Of a stretch of DNA of 64,000 nucleotides, positions 41,411 to 51,592 are shown piece after piece. Every line of letters starts with the position of its first letter. Positions within the stretch are counted from its first letter, which is position 1. The DNA is taken from positions 1-64,000 of the forward strand of contig JBOGNO010000001.1 of NCBI GenBank assembly GCA_050747245.1, written 5' to 3'. The DNA is from JBOGNO01 sp050747245 (GTDB taxonomy: Bacteria > Acidobacteriota > Terriglobia > Acidiferrales > UBA7541). Below the pieces are notes generated by a model. The model was not told the DNA's origin. It ran no database searches and saw nothing but the letters and a program-made list of their open reading frames with translations. A program made the position numbers and the translations under genes.

Positions 41411-42937
41411 GTGGGCGGCGGCAATCATCTCCTGAGCGTCATCACGTTCTTGCCGCTGGTGGGCGTCCTCGCACTTCAGCTTCTCCGCGGCGACGATCAC
41501 GCTTGGATCCGGCGTGTTGCGCTTAGCGTTTCCATCGCGGAGTTCGTGATTTCGCTCTTCCTGCTGCGCGGATTTCAAGCCGGGTTTCCGGGTTACCAAT
41601 TCCAAGAATTCCACAATTGGATCAGCTCGCCAGCGATTCACTACCACCTGGGAGTGGACGGCATCAGCCTGTTCCTGGTGCTGTTAACCACATTTTTGAC
41701 GCCGCTCGCGATTCTCGCCTCATGGCAGAGCATCAACACACGCGTGAAAGAATTTTTCGTGATGCTGCTTGTGCTCGAGACGGGAGTCATCGGCGTATTT
41801 TTTTCGCTGGATCTCTTTCTCTTCTTCCTTTTCTGGGAAGTCATGCTCCTGCCGATGTATTTCCTGATCGGCATCTGGGGCCACGAGCGTCGAATTTACG
41901 CCGCGCTGAAATTTATTTTGTACACCATGCTCGGGTCCATCCTGATGCTGGTGGCGATTGTGTGGCTCTACACCATCACGGGTACGTTCGACCTGCCGCA
42001 AATCCAGCAGGCGCTGCATACTCTGCCGCTGCTGAGCGATCGCACCGAACTGTTTCTATTCGGCGCGTTTTTCGTCGCCTTTGCCATCAAGGTGCCGCTC
42101 TTTCCGCTGCATACCTGGCTGCCCGATGCGCACACCGAGGCTCCCACAGCTGGCTCGGTCATATTGGCCGGCGTGCTGTTGAAGCTCGGGACGTATGGAA
42201 TGCTGCGGTTCTGTCTGCCGCTTTTCCCTCATGCCTCGCAGAAGCTGGCACTGCCTATCGCCGTGCTGGCGATCATCGGGATTATTTACGGCGCGCTGGT
42301 GGCCACGGTGCAGCACGATTTGAAACGGCTGGTCGCCTACACTTCCGTGAGCCACCTCGGTTTCGTGGTCCTCGGTATCTTCGCGTTCAGCGAAGTCTCC
42401 ATGCAAGGCGCCATCTACCAGATGCTCAATCACGGGGTTTCGACCGGCGGGCTGTTCCTCGCGGTAGGGATGCTCTACGACCGCCGGCACACGCACGAGA
42501 TCAAAGAATTCGGCGGCCTGGCGACGCCCATGCCCACGCTGTGCAGCTGGTTCCTTTTCATCTGTCTCTCTTCGCTTGCGCTGCCAATGCTCAATGGCTT
42601 CATCGGAGAATTTCTGATTCTAACGGGCACATGGCAAAGCCACGCAAGCTGGGCCGCCTGGGCCGTCACTGGATCGGTGCTCTCCGCGGTCTATTTGCTA
42701 TGGGCCTATCAGCGCGTGGCACTGGGTGAAGTGACGCTGGATAAAAATCGCGCGCTTCCCGATGCGTCGCCGCGCGAGAAGCTCATCTTCGCGACCCTCG
42801 CGCTCGTGATTCTCTTCATGGGCGTGGCCTCGCCGCTATTTACGCGGCGCATGGCGGCCTCTGTCCATAACGTCCACGAGCAATTAAACAGCGTGGAATT
42901 GGGAATGAACGCGCATCCGAAGGCGGCACAGCGCTGA
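41411..42937 (+). CDS. nuoM: NADH-quinone oxidoreductase subunit M (cluster 1)
   Basis: 508 residues from GTG 41411 with GGAAGGCGG upstream; the longer frame to 41294 overlaps nuoL. Antiporter-like subunit with FFLFWEVMLLPMYFLIG, KVPLFPLHTWLPDAHTEAPTAGS (split in the chain), VAYTSVSHLGF and FAFSEVSMQGAIYQMLNHG. TGA overlaps the nuoN ATG. Confidence 0.95.
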   Translation: MGGGNHLLSVITFLPLVGVLALQLLRGDDHAWIRRVALSVSIAEFVISLFLLRGFQAGFPGYQFQEFHNWISSPAIHYHLGVDGISLFLVLLTTFLTPLAILASWQSINTRVKEFFVMLLVLETGVIGVFFSLDLFLFFLFWEVMLLPMYFLIGIWGHERRIYAALKFILYTMLGSILMLVAIVWLYTITGTFDLPQIQQALHTLPLLSDRTELFLFGAFFVAFAIKVPLFPLHTWLPDAHTEAPTAGSVILAGVLLKLGTYGMLRFCLPLFPHASQKLALPIAVLAIIGIIYGALVATVQHDLKRLVAYTSVSHLGFVVLGIFAFSEVSMQGAIYQMLNHGVSTGGLFLAVGMLYDRRHTHEIKEFGGLATPMPTLCSWFLFICLSSLALPMLNGFIGEFLILTGTWQSHASWAAWAVTGSVLSAVYLLWAYQRVALGEVTLDKNRALPDASPREKLIFATLALVILFMGVASPLFTRRMAASVHNVHEQLNSVELGMNAHPKAAQR

Positions 42938-44454
42938 TGCCCCTGCCCGCGACGCAGTTCGAAAACCTGTTGCGCGTCGCGCCAGAATTGATTCTGTGCG
43001 CGTTCGGAATACTTATCATGATTGTGGATCCCTTCGTTCCAGCCCCCCGCAAGAAAGCTATGGGCGGAGTGGGTGTGGCGGGCGCGCTCTTGGCGCTCGG
43101 CGGGGTTTGGATTTCATCGCGTCACCCGGGCTTGGCGTATGCGGGCCTTCTGCGCGTGGATGGATTCAGCATTTTTCTGCATTACGTCGTCACCGGCGTA
43201 GCCGTGCTGGCGATGCTGGGCGCTTTCGCCTATCTCGATGAAGAGAAGATTCAAAAAGGCGAATACTACGCGCTCATTCTTTTTGCCACGGCGGGAATGG
43301 GAATCCTCATCGGCGCCAACGAGCTGGTTACCGCGTTTCTAGGCCTGGAAATCAGCTCGATTTCAAGCTACATCCTCGCGGGCTTCCGGCGCGACGCCCC
43401 CAAATGCAACGAAGCTTCGCTGAAATATTTTCTCCTAGGCTCTTTCGCCACGGCGTTTTTTCTTTACGGCATCGCCATGACCTACGGCGCGACGGGCACG
43501 ACGAATCTTGATGCGATTGCCAGTTCGCTCGAACGTACGCCATCGAGTTCGCTGCTCATCCTCGGCATCGGAATGATGTTCGTCGGCCTGGGATTCAAGG
43601 TCGTGGCTGTTCCGTTTCAGATTTACGCCCCGGACGTGTATGAAGGCGCCCCCGCACCCGTGACGGCGCTGATTTCCACTGGTCCCAAGGCCGCTGCTTT
43701 CGCTGTCATGTTGCGAATTTTCTATACCGCGTTCGGGTCCGAAGCGCACATCTGGTTCTGGGCCATCTGGATTTCCGCGGCGCTGACGATGACCGTCGGA
43801 AATTTGGCGGCGCTTGTGCAAACGAACGTCAAGCGTATGCTGGCTTACTCTTCGATTGCCCATGCCGGGTACATCCTGGTGGCGTTCGCGGCTTCCACCA
43901 CGCTGGGCATCGCCGCGATTCTTTTCTATCTCGCTGCCTACACCATCGTGAAGCTCGGGGCGTTCGTGGTCGTCGCCCACGTCGGCGGCGCTGGCGAACG
44001 GCGCCTCGACATCTCCGATTATGCGGGACTCTCCGCGCGGCAGCCGGTCCTGGCGCTCTGTTTTTCCGTCTTCCTGTTTTCGCTTCTAGGGCTGCCCGTC
44101 ACCGGAGGCTTCCTCGGGAAATTTTATGCGTTTCGCGCCGCGCTTAATTACTCCGCCATCTTGCAAATGACGGGCGATGCCTTCCATGGCAAGTGGATGG
44201 TGTGGCTGGTGGTGATTGCCGCGATCAATAGCGTTATCGGCGCGTATTACTACTTGCGCGTGGTTGTGGCCATGTATTTCTGGGAACCGAAGGAAGATTG
44301 GAAACCTGCGCGAATGACTCCGGCGGTCGCGCTGGTGTTGATTGTCGCCGTACTAGGGACAATCTACCTCGGCCTCGCCCCGAATCGCGTGATGGGCCAC
44401 GCGCTGCAGTCGGCCTCCGCGCTTCCCTCGCAACTCACGAATCACGCGCCCTAG
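42937..44454 (+). CDS. nuoN: NADH-quinone oxidoreductase subunit N (cluster 1)
   Basis: 505-residue antiporter-like subunit; last gene of cluster 1. Motifs are GLEISSISSYILAGF, FKVVAVPFQIYAPDVYEGAP (split), KRMLAYSSIAHAGYIL and the late FSLLGLPVTGGFLGKF. It converges with atpE and shares the terminator at 44490-44523. Confidence 0.94.
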   Translation: MPLPATQFENLLRVAPELILCAFGILIMIVDPFVPAPRKKAMGGVGVAGALLALGGVWISSRHPGLAYAGLLRVDGFSIFLHYVVTGVAVLAMLGAFAYLDEEKIQKGEYYALILFATAGMGILIGANELVTAFLGLEISSISSYILAGFRRDAPKCNEASLKYFLLGSFATAFFLYGIAMTYGATGTTNLDAIASSLERTPSSSLLILGIGMMFVGLGFKVVAVPFQIYAPDVYEGAPAPVTALISTGPKAAAFAVMLRIFYTAFGSEAHIWFWAIWISAALTMTVGNLAALVQTNVKRMLAYSSIAHAGYILVAFAASTTLGIAAILFYLAAYTIVKLGAFVVVAHVGGAGERRLDISDYAGLSARQPVLALCFSVFLFSLLGLPVTGGFLGKFYAFRAALNYSAILQMTGDAFHGKWMVWLVVIAAINSVIGAYYYLRVVVAMYFWEPKEDWKPARMTPAVALVLIVAVLGTIYLGLAPNRVMGHALQSASALPSQLTNHAP

Positions 44455-44489
44455 CCGCAAGAAACTTTCATCCCAAAACCAAAAATTAT

Positions 44490-44523
44490 GGCCTGGAAGC
44501 ACGCTGCTGCTGGCTTCCAGGCC
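44490..44523 (-). terminator. Hairpin terminator between nuoN1 and atpE
   Basis: A perfect 11-bp stem GGCCTGGAAGC/GCTTCCAGGCC (44490-44500 and 44513-44523) with a 12-nt loop. Read on the minus strand it is followed by ATAATTTTTGGTTTTGG, so it ends the nuo2-atp transcript. On the plus strand it lies after nuoN1 but lacks a clear U-run. Confidence 0.85.
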
Positions 44524-44540
44524 ACTGAATCGCGAAATGG

Positions 44541-44852
44541 CTACTTCACTTTGAACAAAACAATGGCAAACGTGTACAGCGCCATCGATTCGATCAAAAC
44601 GAGCGAAAGAATCAGTCCAAAACGAATGGCCGCTGCCGCGCCCGGGTTGCGTGCAAACCCCTCCGAAGCTGCCGCGCTGGCTTTCCCCTGTGCATAGCCG
44701 CAACCGGCGGAGGCGATGGCCATGCTGAACCCGGAGGCGATGGCAATCCAGTTGGTTCCCCCCGACGCAGCGGGCTGATCCGCCGCAAAGACAGCCGGCG
44801 CAAAAAGGCTGATGGCCAAAAGCACCAGTAGCACTACCGCGAACTTTTTCAT
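44541..44852 (-). CDS. atpE: ATP synthase subunit c with signal-like N-terminus
   Basis: 103 residues; the first 23 (MKKFAVVLLVLLAISLFAPA...) look like a signal peptide, then two helices form the c-ring hairpin. The polar loop is ARNPGA. The ion site is Glu in LVLIESMALYTF. The residue matching Gln32 of Na+-type c-rings is Cys (AGCGYAQGKA), so H+ coupling is favoured. It is the last gene of the nuo2-atp transcript. Confidence 0.92.
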   Translation of the reverse strand: MKKFAVVLLVLLAISLFAPAVFAADQPAASGGTNWIAIASGFSMAIASAGCGYAQGKASAAASEGFARNPGAAAAIRFGLILSLVLIESMALYTFAIVLFKVK

Positions 44853-44945
44853 TCTTGTTTCTCCTCGTATGAAATTGCCGCCAGGGGGTGGCTCCCGTCA
44901 TCCTCGTGCAGCCGGGATCACACTGGAACGGCGATGATGCCTGTA

Positions 44946-45758
44946 TTAGTGCTCCTCCGCAACTGCTCCGGACAGATAAATGATCGGAAGAATCGTGAAT
45001 ACGAATGCCTGCAAAACGGCCACGAACATGTGCAGGCCCATAAAAGCAGGGGGAACTATGAACGGTAAAACTGCCGATATATAACCTACTACATTCAAAC
45101 CACCCAGGAAGAGGAAGAGTTGGAGCAACAACCCCAAGAAAATGCCATAGAGCAATTCGCTTACGAACATGTTCACCCAGAGACGAACCGTGAGCGAGAG
45201 GAGCCGCGCCAGGTTGCTGATGATTTCGATGGGAAGCATAATGATCGACATCCACAAGATCGGCCCCAGGAAAACTTTTCCATAGCCAAGCACTCCTTTC
45301 TTGGCGATGCCGCACCAGTTGTAATACAGAAACACCACTGTGGCGCAGCCGAGCGGCACAGAAACCTCCGCGGTGGGTGATTCGAGAGAAGGGATCAGGC
45401 TGATCAAATTGCAAAGCAGGACAAATATACCCACGCTTCCGATCATCGCAAGGTATTTTCCGCTGCCGTGACCTACGTTGTCGTCAAGCAAATCCCTCAC
45501 GCCGACGCCCACGGGATTGGTGAGCACCATTTCCATGCACTGCTGCGTCGCGCCGGGGCTTTCAACCGATATCCGTGACTTGAGCCAGAGGAAGAAAACC
45601 GCGGAAACACCAAAGACGAGAAATTCCGTGGCAACATGATTGGGGATCGGAAACTGCGGATTCGAAGGCTGAATGTGCAGAGCGGCAAGAAGCGCCAACG
45701 CCAGCTTTCCAAAGAGCTTGTTGGCAATCAGTTGGACCCAGCCGACGTGCGCTTCCAT
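44946..45758 (-). CDS. atpB: ATP synthase subunit a
   Basis: 270-residue membrane subunit forming the proton half-channels. The essential Arg lies in LARLLSLTVRLWVNMF, and PLGCATVVFLYYN and FVAVLQAFVFTILPIIYLS are typical of family helices. SD GGAAG precedes ATG 45758. It lies between the atpI-like gene and atpE. No atpF (b), atpH or F1 genes follow, so these must be elsewhere. Confidence 0.94.
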   Translation of the reverse strand: MEAHVGWVQLIANKLFGKLALALLAALHIQPSNPQFPIPNHVATEFLVFGVSAVFFLWLKSRISVESPGATQQCMEMVLTNPVGVGVRDLLDDNVGHGSGKYLAMIGSVGIFVLLCNLISLIPSLESPTAEVSVPLGCATVVFLYYNWCGIAKKGVLGYGKVFLGPILWMSIIMLPIEIISNLARLLSLTVRLWVNMFVSELLYGIFLGLLLQLFLFLGGLNVVGYISAVLPFIVPPAFMGLHMFVAVLQAFVFTILPIIYLSGAVAEEH

Positions 45759-45779
45759 TCTTCCGCCCCACTCCTCTGC

Positions 45780-46217
45780 CTATTGGGCCTTTCCAGCCCG
45801 GCCGCCGCGACCCAGTTCGTAAATCATTTCAACGAGGACGCCCGCCGCTATCGCAAACAACCCAGCGAGGAACGCCGCAGCAGGAAATTTTGTGCTCCGC
45901 AGAATAGCATAGGAACCGACAATCAATAAAGCATAGCGCCCCAGGAATTTTGCGTAGACTTTCCGCGGCACGCGAGGTTTCGGAGCGTCGGCCTGAGCGG
46001 TTGAAAGCATCTCAAGGCCAGCGATGCCCTGCTTCATCCAGCGAAAATTCACCCACGAAACCAGAGCGCCGAGCGACAGCGAGACCGCGGGGTTAATTCC
46101 CCACCTGATGCATGTGACCACGGCCGCGGTTCCCCCGGAGGCGAGCGTCAACCACTCGATGCGGCGCTCCGCGGCGCGGTAAAAGGCCTCATTCTCCACG
46201 GCTGGAGTTCTCGTCAT
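45780..46217 (-). CDS. ATP synthase I-like protein
   Basis: 145 residues from ATG 46217 (MTRTPAVENEAFYRA); the start at 46259 would lengthen the overlap with atpZ. Four hydrophobic helices with INPAVSLSLGALVSWVNFRW and a late LLIVGSYAILR resemble the ATP_synt_I family, proposed to help c-ring assembly or Mg2+ handling. It overlaps the preceding atpZ by 29 nt. Confidence 0.7.
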   Translation of the reverse strand: MTRTPAVENEAFYRAAERRIEWLTLASGGTAAVVTCIRWGINPAVSLSLGALVSWVNFRWMKQGIAGLEMLSTAQADAPKPRVPRKVYAKFLGRYALLIVGSYAILRSTKFPAAAFLAGLFAIAAGVLVEMIYELGRGGRAGKAQ

Positions 46218-46458
46218 CTTTCTCTGCGCGTCCGAGCGTCCGCAGGACTGCCAGGACACCTCCGGCGAACCCGGCTAAACCAAACACGAGCATCAACCAC
46301 GGAGACGTGTGCATCTTCTTGTCCACGAGCCAGCCGAATCCCCCTCCAATCAATGGCCCCGCGACAATCACAAACGGTAATTCGATAGCCGCGGCAAGTT
46401 GCCGCGCGAAACTGCCAGAGTTTTGGACTGGACGCTGGCGGGGTTGATTCGAAGACAT
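46189..46458 (-). CDS. atpZ: AtpZ/AtpI-family protein
   Basis: 89 residues with two helices (LPFVIVAGPLIGGGFGWLVD and LMLVFGLAGFAGGVLAVLR). This is the AtpZ pattern, with the GGGFGWLVDK motif between the helices. AtpZ/AtpI together bind Ca2+/Mg2+ and precede the F0 genes. Start ATG 46458 lies 12 nt after nuoN2. Confidence 0.85.
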   Translation of the reverse strand: MSSNQPRQRPVQNSGSFARQLAAAIELPFVIVAGPLIGGGFGWLVDKKMHTSPWLMLVFGLAGFAGGVLAVLRTLGRAEKDDENSSRGE

Positions 46459-46470
46459 GACGCCGCAGCC

Positions 46471-47976
46471 TCAGCGAATGAACGGCAGCAGCGAACTCGA
46501 AGCATATTTCGCGAATTGCACGAAGGGTTCGGGATAAATGCCGGCAGCAAGCGTCGCAATTACCATCGCCGCGAGCGCGCATCCCTGCGCCAGCGAAATC
46601 CGGATGCGCGGCTCTTCCGGAGCCTCTTTCGCCCACATCGCAGCGACCATGCGGAAGTAATAATACACGGCGGGGAGAATGTAGAGCACCGCCAGCACGG
46701 CCAGCACGTAGTGCTGCGTCTCGATGAGCGCCCAGAAAATCAGCAACTTGCCGATGAATCCGGCCGTCGGCGGAATCCCGGCGAGCGAAAGCAGGAAAAT
46801 CAACATCAAAATGGCCGCGCCCGGGCTGCGCTCGATTAAGCCGTTCAAATCTTCGAGCTGGTCGCCGATGATTCCCTTGCGGCGCAGCACGATCACGATG
46901 GCGAACGCACCCGTATTGAAGAACGCATACACGAGCAGGTAATACAGCATGGCCTTCATCCCGAGCGCGTTTCCCGCCACCAGGCCCAGCAAAATGTACC
47001 CGACGTGTGAAATCGACGAATAAGCGAGCAGCCGCTTGATGTTCGATTGCGTAATCGCGGCGATATTGCCGAGCGTCATCGATAGCACGGCCACCGCCGC
47101 AATCAAAAGCGTCCAATCCACGCGCGTCGGCCAGAACACGGTGGTGAACAGCCGGAGCACCAAAGCAAAGCTGGCCGCCTTCGAAGCCACGCTTACGTAA
47201 GCCGTGATGCTCGTCGGCGCGCCTTCGTAGACGTCCGGCGCCCATTGATGGAAAGGCACGGCGGCAATTTTGAAAAATACTCCGGCCGCCACGGTCACCA
47301 GCGCGAGCAGCACCAGAGCGTCAGGCGAAGGCCGCGCCGCGACAGCCGCGCGGATATCCGCGAGATTGGTTGATGCTCCTCCGGAAGCCGCGCCGGAGAT
47401 GCCGTAGAGTATCGAAAATCCGTAGGCCAGCACTCCCGAACTAAACGCCCCGAGCAAAACATACTTCAACGCTCCTTCATTCGAGCGCCGGTCGTGCCGC
47501 AAAAAACCCGTCAAAATGTAAAAGCTGAGTGCCATCGTTTCCAGGCCCAGGAAGAGCACGATCAAATCGTTTCCGCAGGCGAGGAACATCATGCCCACGG
47601 CGGAAAAGAGGATCAGCGCGTAGTACTCGCCGTGATGCTCAGCTTCGATTTCCAGGTAGCGCGCAGAGAGCAAAATCACCAGCGCCGTAGCGATTAGAAA
47701 AATGAATCCAAAAAACACGAAGAACGGGTCCGCGACAATCGAATTGTTGTAACCCGGAATGCCTTCAGGCGGAACTCCCCGCAGCATCCACAGCGATACG
47801 CCGCTGAAGATCACTCCGAGCATGGCCGTCAGCGCGTTCCACGACTTGTGATGCTCGTCGAGCAGAAAATCCGTCAGCAATATCGCCAGGCCAAAGAACG
47901 CGAGCTGCACCTCGGGCAAAATGAGCGGCAGGCCCATGCGCGTCTGCTCGAGCAACGATTGCCAGTCGAACGGCAC
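46471..47976 (-). CDS. nuoN: NADH-quinone oxidoreductase subunit N (cluster 2)
   Basis: 501 residues from GTG 47976 with GGGGAGG upstream. FLGLETMALSFYILTGF, FFKIAAVPFHQWAPDVYEGAPT (split) and KRLLAYSSISHVGYILLG define NuoN. It ends immediately before atpZ, so F0 and complex I genes share a transcript. It is clearly diverged from the NuoN of cluster 1, rather than a recent duplicate. Confidence 0.94.
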   Translation of the reverse strand: MPFDWQSLLEQTRMGLPLILPEVQLAFFGLAILLTDFLLDEHHKSWNALTAMLGVIFSGVSLWMLRGVPPEGIPGYNNSIVADPFFVFFGFIFLIATALVILLSARYLEIEAEHHGEYYALILFSAVGMMFLACGNDLIVLFLGLETMALSFYILTGFLRHDRRSNEGALKYVLLGAFSSGVLAYGFSILYGISGAASGGASTNLADIRAAVAARPSPDALVLLALVTVAAGVFFKIAAVPFHQWAPDVYEGAPTSITAYVSVASKAASFALVLRLFTTVFWPTRVDWTLLIAAVAVLSMTLGNIAAITQSNIKRLLAYSSISHVGYILLGLVAGNALGMKAMLYYLLVYAFFNTGAFAIVIVLRRKGIIGDQLEDLNGLIERSPGAAILMLIFLLSLAGIPPTAGFIGKLLIFWALIETQHYVLAVLAVLYILPAVYYYFRMVAAMWAKEAPEEPRIRISLAQGCALAAMVIATLAAGIYPEPFVQFAKYASSSLLPFIR

Positions 47977-49521
47977 TTACTTCGCCTCCCCCGGCGAGGA
48001 CACTTGCGGCGGATGGTAGTAATTCGGCTGAAACCGTTCGACGAGTTGCCGCACCGGCTGGTCGAGCACGCGGAAAAGCGGCTTCGGATAAATGCCAATC
48101 CAGAATGCGAGCACGACGAGCGGCACCAGCGTTGCAAACTCGCGCAGATTCAAATCCGGCAAGTGTTCGTTCGCAGGATTCGTGACGCTCCCGAACATCA
48201 CGCGCTGATAGAGCCACAGCAGGTACGCCGCTCCCAGGATGATTCCCAGAACGCCCCAGGCAGCCCAGGTCTTGTTCACTTCAAATGCGCCGCGCAGGAT
48301 CGCAAATTCACCGACGAAGCCGTTGAGCAGCGGCATGCCCAGCGAGCTGAGCGTAATAATCATGTAGATGGCGGCAAAATTCGGCATGGGAGTTGAAAGC
48401 CCACCGAACTCCGAAATCAGGCGCGTGTGCCGCCGCTCGTAAAGCACGCCGACAATCAAAAACAAAGCGCCGGTCGAAATTCCGTGATTGACCTGCTGGA
48501 TCACGCTGCCGGAAAGCCCCAGCGGCGTAAGCGCGAAAATTCCCAGCGTGCAGAATCCCAGGTGGCTGACCGAGGAATACGCGATCAGCCTTTTCATGTC
48601 TTTCTGCATCATGCACACCAGCGCGCCGTAGATGATTCCGACAATCGAAAGCAAAATCACGATCCCGCGATACTGCAGCGTCGCGTCCGGGAACATCGGG
48701 AGCGAGAAGCGGATAAATCCGTACGTCCCCATTTTCAGCAGGACGCCCGCCAGAATCACGGAGCCCGCCGTAGGCGCTTCCGTATGCGCGTCAGGAAGCC
48801 ACGTATGGAACGGAAACATCGGCACCTTGATAGCGAACGCGAAAAAGAATCCCCAGAATAGCCATCGCTGCAATTGGAGCGAGAACATCGAGTGCGGCGC
48901 GGCAAGAATCTCGCGAATATCGAAAGTGTGCGCGTTGTAATAAATCGCCAGAATCGCCAGCAGCATCACCACGGAGCCTGCCAGCGTGTACAGGAAAAAC
49001 TTGATGGCCGCGTAGAGCCGACGTTCGCTGCCCCACACGCCGATCAGGAAATACATGGGCACCAGCATGATTTCCCAGAAAACGTAGAACAGCACGAAAT
49101 CGAGCGACATGAATACGCCCAGCATTCCCGTTTGCAGCAGCAAAAACAGGAGGTAATACTCCTTCTCTCGTTTCCGTATGGCGCTCCACGAAGAAAGAAT
49201 CGATATTGCGCCGAGCACCGTGGTGAGCATCACCATCAGGAGACTGATTCCGTCGATTCCCACGATGTAGTGCGCGCCGCTCGTAGGCGTCGCGCCGAAC
49301 GATGGAATCCAATCGTGAACTTCCTGAAATTGAAATCCCGGCGCGCCAATCTGAAATCTCCAGAGGAGCGGCAGCGACACAATGAGCCCAAGGAATCCGA
49401 AGAGGTTGCCGACCCACCGGTGCGCGGCCGCATTCTCCCGCGGGATGAACAGCAGCAGGATTGAGCCCACCAGCGGTGTGAACAGCACCACGCTCAATAT
49501 GTGCGTATTATAAAATTCCAT
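47977..49521 (-). CDS. nuoM: NADH-quinone oxidoreductase subunit M (cluster 2)
   Basis: 514 residues, ATG 49521. LFYVFWEIMLVPMYFLIGVWG, KVPMFPFHTWLPDAHTEAPT (split) and IAYSSVSHLGFCTLG are canonical NuoM segments, including the pumping Glu and Lys. Stop codon is adjacent to nuoN2. Confidence 0.95.
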   Translation of the reverse strand: MEFYNTHILSVVLFTPLVGSILLLFIPRENAAAHRWVGNLFGFLGLIVSLPLLWRFQIGAPGFQFQEVHDWIPSFGATPTSGAHYIVGIDGISLLMVMLTTVLGAISILSSWSAIRKREKEYYLLFLLLQTGMLGVFMSLDFVLFYVFWEIMLVPMYFLIGVWGSERRLYAAIKFFLYTLAGSVVMLLAILAIYYNAHTFDIREILAAPHSMFSLQLQRWLFWGFFFAFAIKVPMFPFHTWLPDAHTEAPTAGSVILAGVLLKMGTYGFIRFSLPMFPDATLQYRGIVILLSIVGIIYGALVCMMQKDMKRLIAYSSVSHLGFCTLGIFALTPLGLSGSVIQQVNHGISTGALFLIVGVLYERRHTRLISEFGGLSTPMPNFAAIYMIITLSSLGMPLLNGFVGEFAILRGAFEVNKTWAAWGVLGIILGAAYLLWLYQRVMFGSVTNPANEHLPDLNLREFATLVPLVVLAFWIGIYPKPLFRVLDQPVRQLVERFQPNYYHPPQVSSPGEAK

Positions 49522-49551
49522 CCGTTTCGCCCTCGGCTTCCGGCCGCCTCG

Positions 49552-51585
49552 TTAATGCCGGAAGAAATGCAGAAAGTAATATCCCAGGCCCGCTACGATG
49601 CCGAGCACCATCAGCAGCACGTAGTTCTGCAACAGCCCCGTCTCAATCATGCGCATCGGATAGCTGAGCACCCACACGGCGCGTGAACTGAAGCGCACCG
49701 AGCCATCTACGATCCAGGTGTCCCACCAGATTGAAAGTCGCGAGACGACGCGCGTGAGCCAGCCCGCTCCGTTGACGCCCAGCCCGTCAATCACGTTCGC
49801 ATCGAACGCGCCCAGCGTCGTGCCCAAATCCTTCGCGCGGTTCACGAACAGCGCGTCGTAGATCTGGTCCACATAGTATTTGTTGAAAATCAGCTCGTAA
49901 ATTCCGTGAAACTGCTTCGTCAGCTTCTCCGGCAGCGAAGTATTCTTCAGGTACATCTGCCACGCCAGCGCAATCCCCGCCAGAGCAATCGCCACCGAAG
50001 CAACCATCAAGCCCAGTTCGCCCGCTTGAGAGCTGCCTGCCGACGCCGCCTCAGCGTTCCGCACGATTACCGGGTCAAGGAAATGTTCAAATCGCCCGCC
50101 GAGCCCGACGAATCCTCCGATGACCGAAAGCACCGCCAAAATCATCAGCGGCACGGTCATCGTCGAAGGCGATTCGTGGATGTGATGCTCCGCCTCATGC
50201 GCGACGCGCGATTCGCCAAAAAATGTCAGGAAGAGCAGCCGGAACATGTAGAAAGCCGTCAGCCCGGCCGTAATCCAGCCCACCAGCCACAGCCCGCGGC
50301 TTGCCTCGAATGTCTTGCCCAGGATTTCGTCCTTGCTCCAAAATCCCGCGAGCGGCGGAATCCCCGCGATCGCCAGCGTGGCCGCAAACATCGTCAAATA
50401 TGTCTTGGGGATCTTTCCTTTGAGCGCGCCCATTTTATGCATGTCCTGCTCGCCGGACATGGCGTGAATCACGCTGCCCGCTCCCAAAAAGAGCAGCGCC
50501 TTGAAAAACGCGTGCGTCATCAGGTGAAAAATTCCCGCCGCAAAAGCCCCCACGCCGCAGGCCAGAAACATGTAGCCCAGCTGTGAAATCGTCGAATAGG
50601 CGAGAACCTTTTTGATGTCCGTCTGGAGGATTCCCATCGTGGCCGCAAAAATCGCCGTCAACGCGCCAATCACCGCGACGATTTCTAGCGCCAGCGGCGC
50701 CAGTTGGAAAATCGCGTTGCACCGCGTGACCATGTACACCCCGGCCGTCACCATCGTCGCCGCGTGAATCAGCGCGCTCACCGGCGTGGGCCCTTCCATG
50801 GCGTCCGGCAGCCACACGTACAGCGGAATTTGCGCCGACTTGCCCGTGGCTCCCACAAAAAGCAGCAGCGCCATCGCCGTCACCACCGGCGCGCCCACTG
50901 CGAATCCCTGCGCCGCAAGCGCCGCCGGGAAATCCTTGAAATTGATCGTCCCCAGCACCATTGAAATCAAGAAAATCCCAAGCAAAAATCCCGCATCGCC
51001 GATGCGGTTGACGATGAACGCCTTCTTCCCCGCGTCGGCCGCCGATTTCCGCTTGAAATAAAATCCGATCAGCAGGTAGCTGCACAGCCCCACGCCTTCC
51101 CAACCCACAAACAGCAGCAGCAGGTTATTCGCGAGCACCAGCGTGAGCATCGAGAACATGAACAGGTTCATGTACCCGAAAAACCGGTAGTAGCCACCTT
51201 CGTGTCCCATGTAGCCGATGGAATAGAAATGAATCAGGAAGCCGACGCCCGTGACGACCAAGATCATCACCGCGGAAAGCGGGTCCAGCAAGAATCCCCA
51301 TTGCGCCACGAACTGCCCCAGCGCTCCTGAAGCGGTGTGATAGACGCCCGCGGGAACCCAATCGAACAGTACCACCAGCTTGTAGCGGTCCGGCCCTGCG
51401 GCATGGGAAATCAGCTCGAAAAACGCGCCCAGCGAATATACGAACGATAGAAACACGCTGCCCACGCACAGAACATTTACCGCGGCGTTCCGCATTCGCC
51501 GCCCGATAAGGAGCATCAGCAGTGCTCCCGCCAGCGGAAAGAGCGGAATCAGCCAGATATGATTGAGAAAATATCCCGTCAGCAT
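49552..51585 (-). CDS. nuoL: NADH-quinone oxidoreductase subunit L (cluster 2)
   Basis: 677 residues. GWEGVGLCSYLLIGFYFKR, KSAQIPLYVWLPDAMEGPTP (in family position) and VLAYSTISQLGYMFLACG are present, with the long lateral helix near residues 560-600. It starts 7 nt after nuoK2. Confidence 0.95.
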   Translation of the reverse strand: MLTGYFLNHIWLIPLFPLAGALLMLLIGRRMRNAAVNVLCVGSVFLSFVYSLGAFFELISHAAGPDRYKLVVLFDWVPAGVYHTASGALGQFVAQWGFLLDPLSAVMILVVTGVGFLIHFYSIGYMGHEGGYYRFFGYMNLFMFSMLTLVLANNLLLLFVGWEGVGLCSYLLIGFYFKRKSAADAGKKAFIVNRIGDAGFLLGIFLISMVLGTINFKDFPAALAAQGFAVGAPVVTAMALLLFVGATGKSAQIPLYVWLPDAMEGPTPVSALIHAATMVTAGVYMVTRCNAIFQLAPLALEIVAVIGALTAIFAATMGILQTDIKKVLAYSTISQLGYMFLACGVGAFAAGIFHLMTHAFFKALLFLGAGSVIHAMSGEQDMHKMGALKGKIPKTYLTMFAATLAIAGIPPLAGFWSKDEILGKTFEASRGLWLVGWITAGLTAFYMFRLLFLTFFGESRVAHEAEHHIHESPSTMTVPLMILAVLSVIGGFVGLGGRFEHFLDPVIVRNAEAASAGSSQAGELGLMVASVAIALAGIALAWQMYLKNTSLPEKLTKQFHGIYELIFNKYYVDQIYDALFVNRAKDLGTTLGAFDANVIDGLGVNGAGWLTRVVSRLSIWWDTWIVDGSVRFSSRAVWVLSYPMRMIETGLLQNYVLLMVLGIVAGLGYYFLHFFRH

Positions 51586-51592
51586 TCGCTGC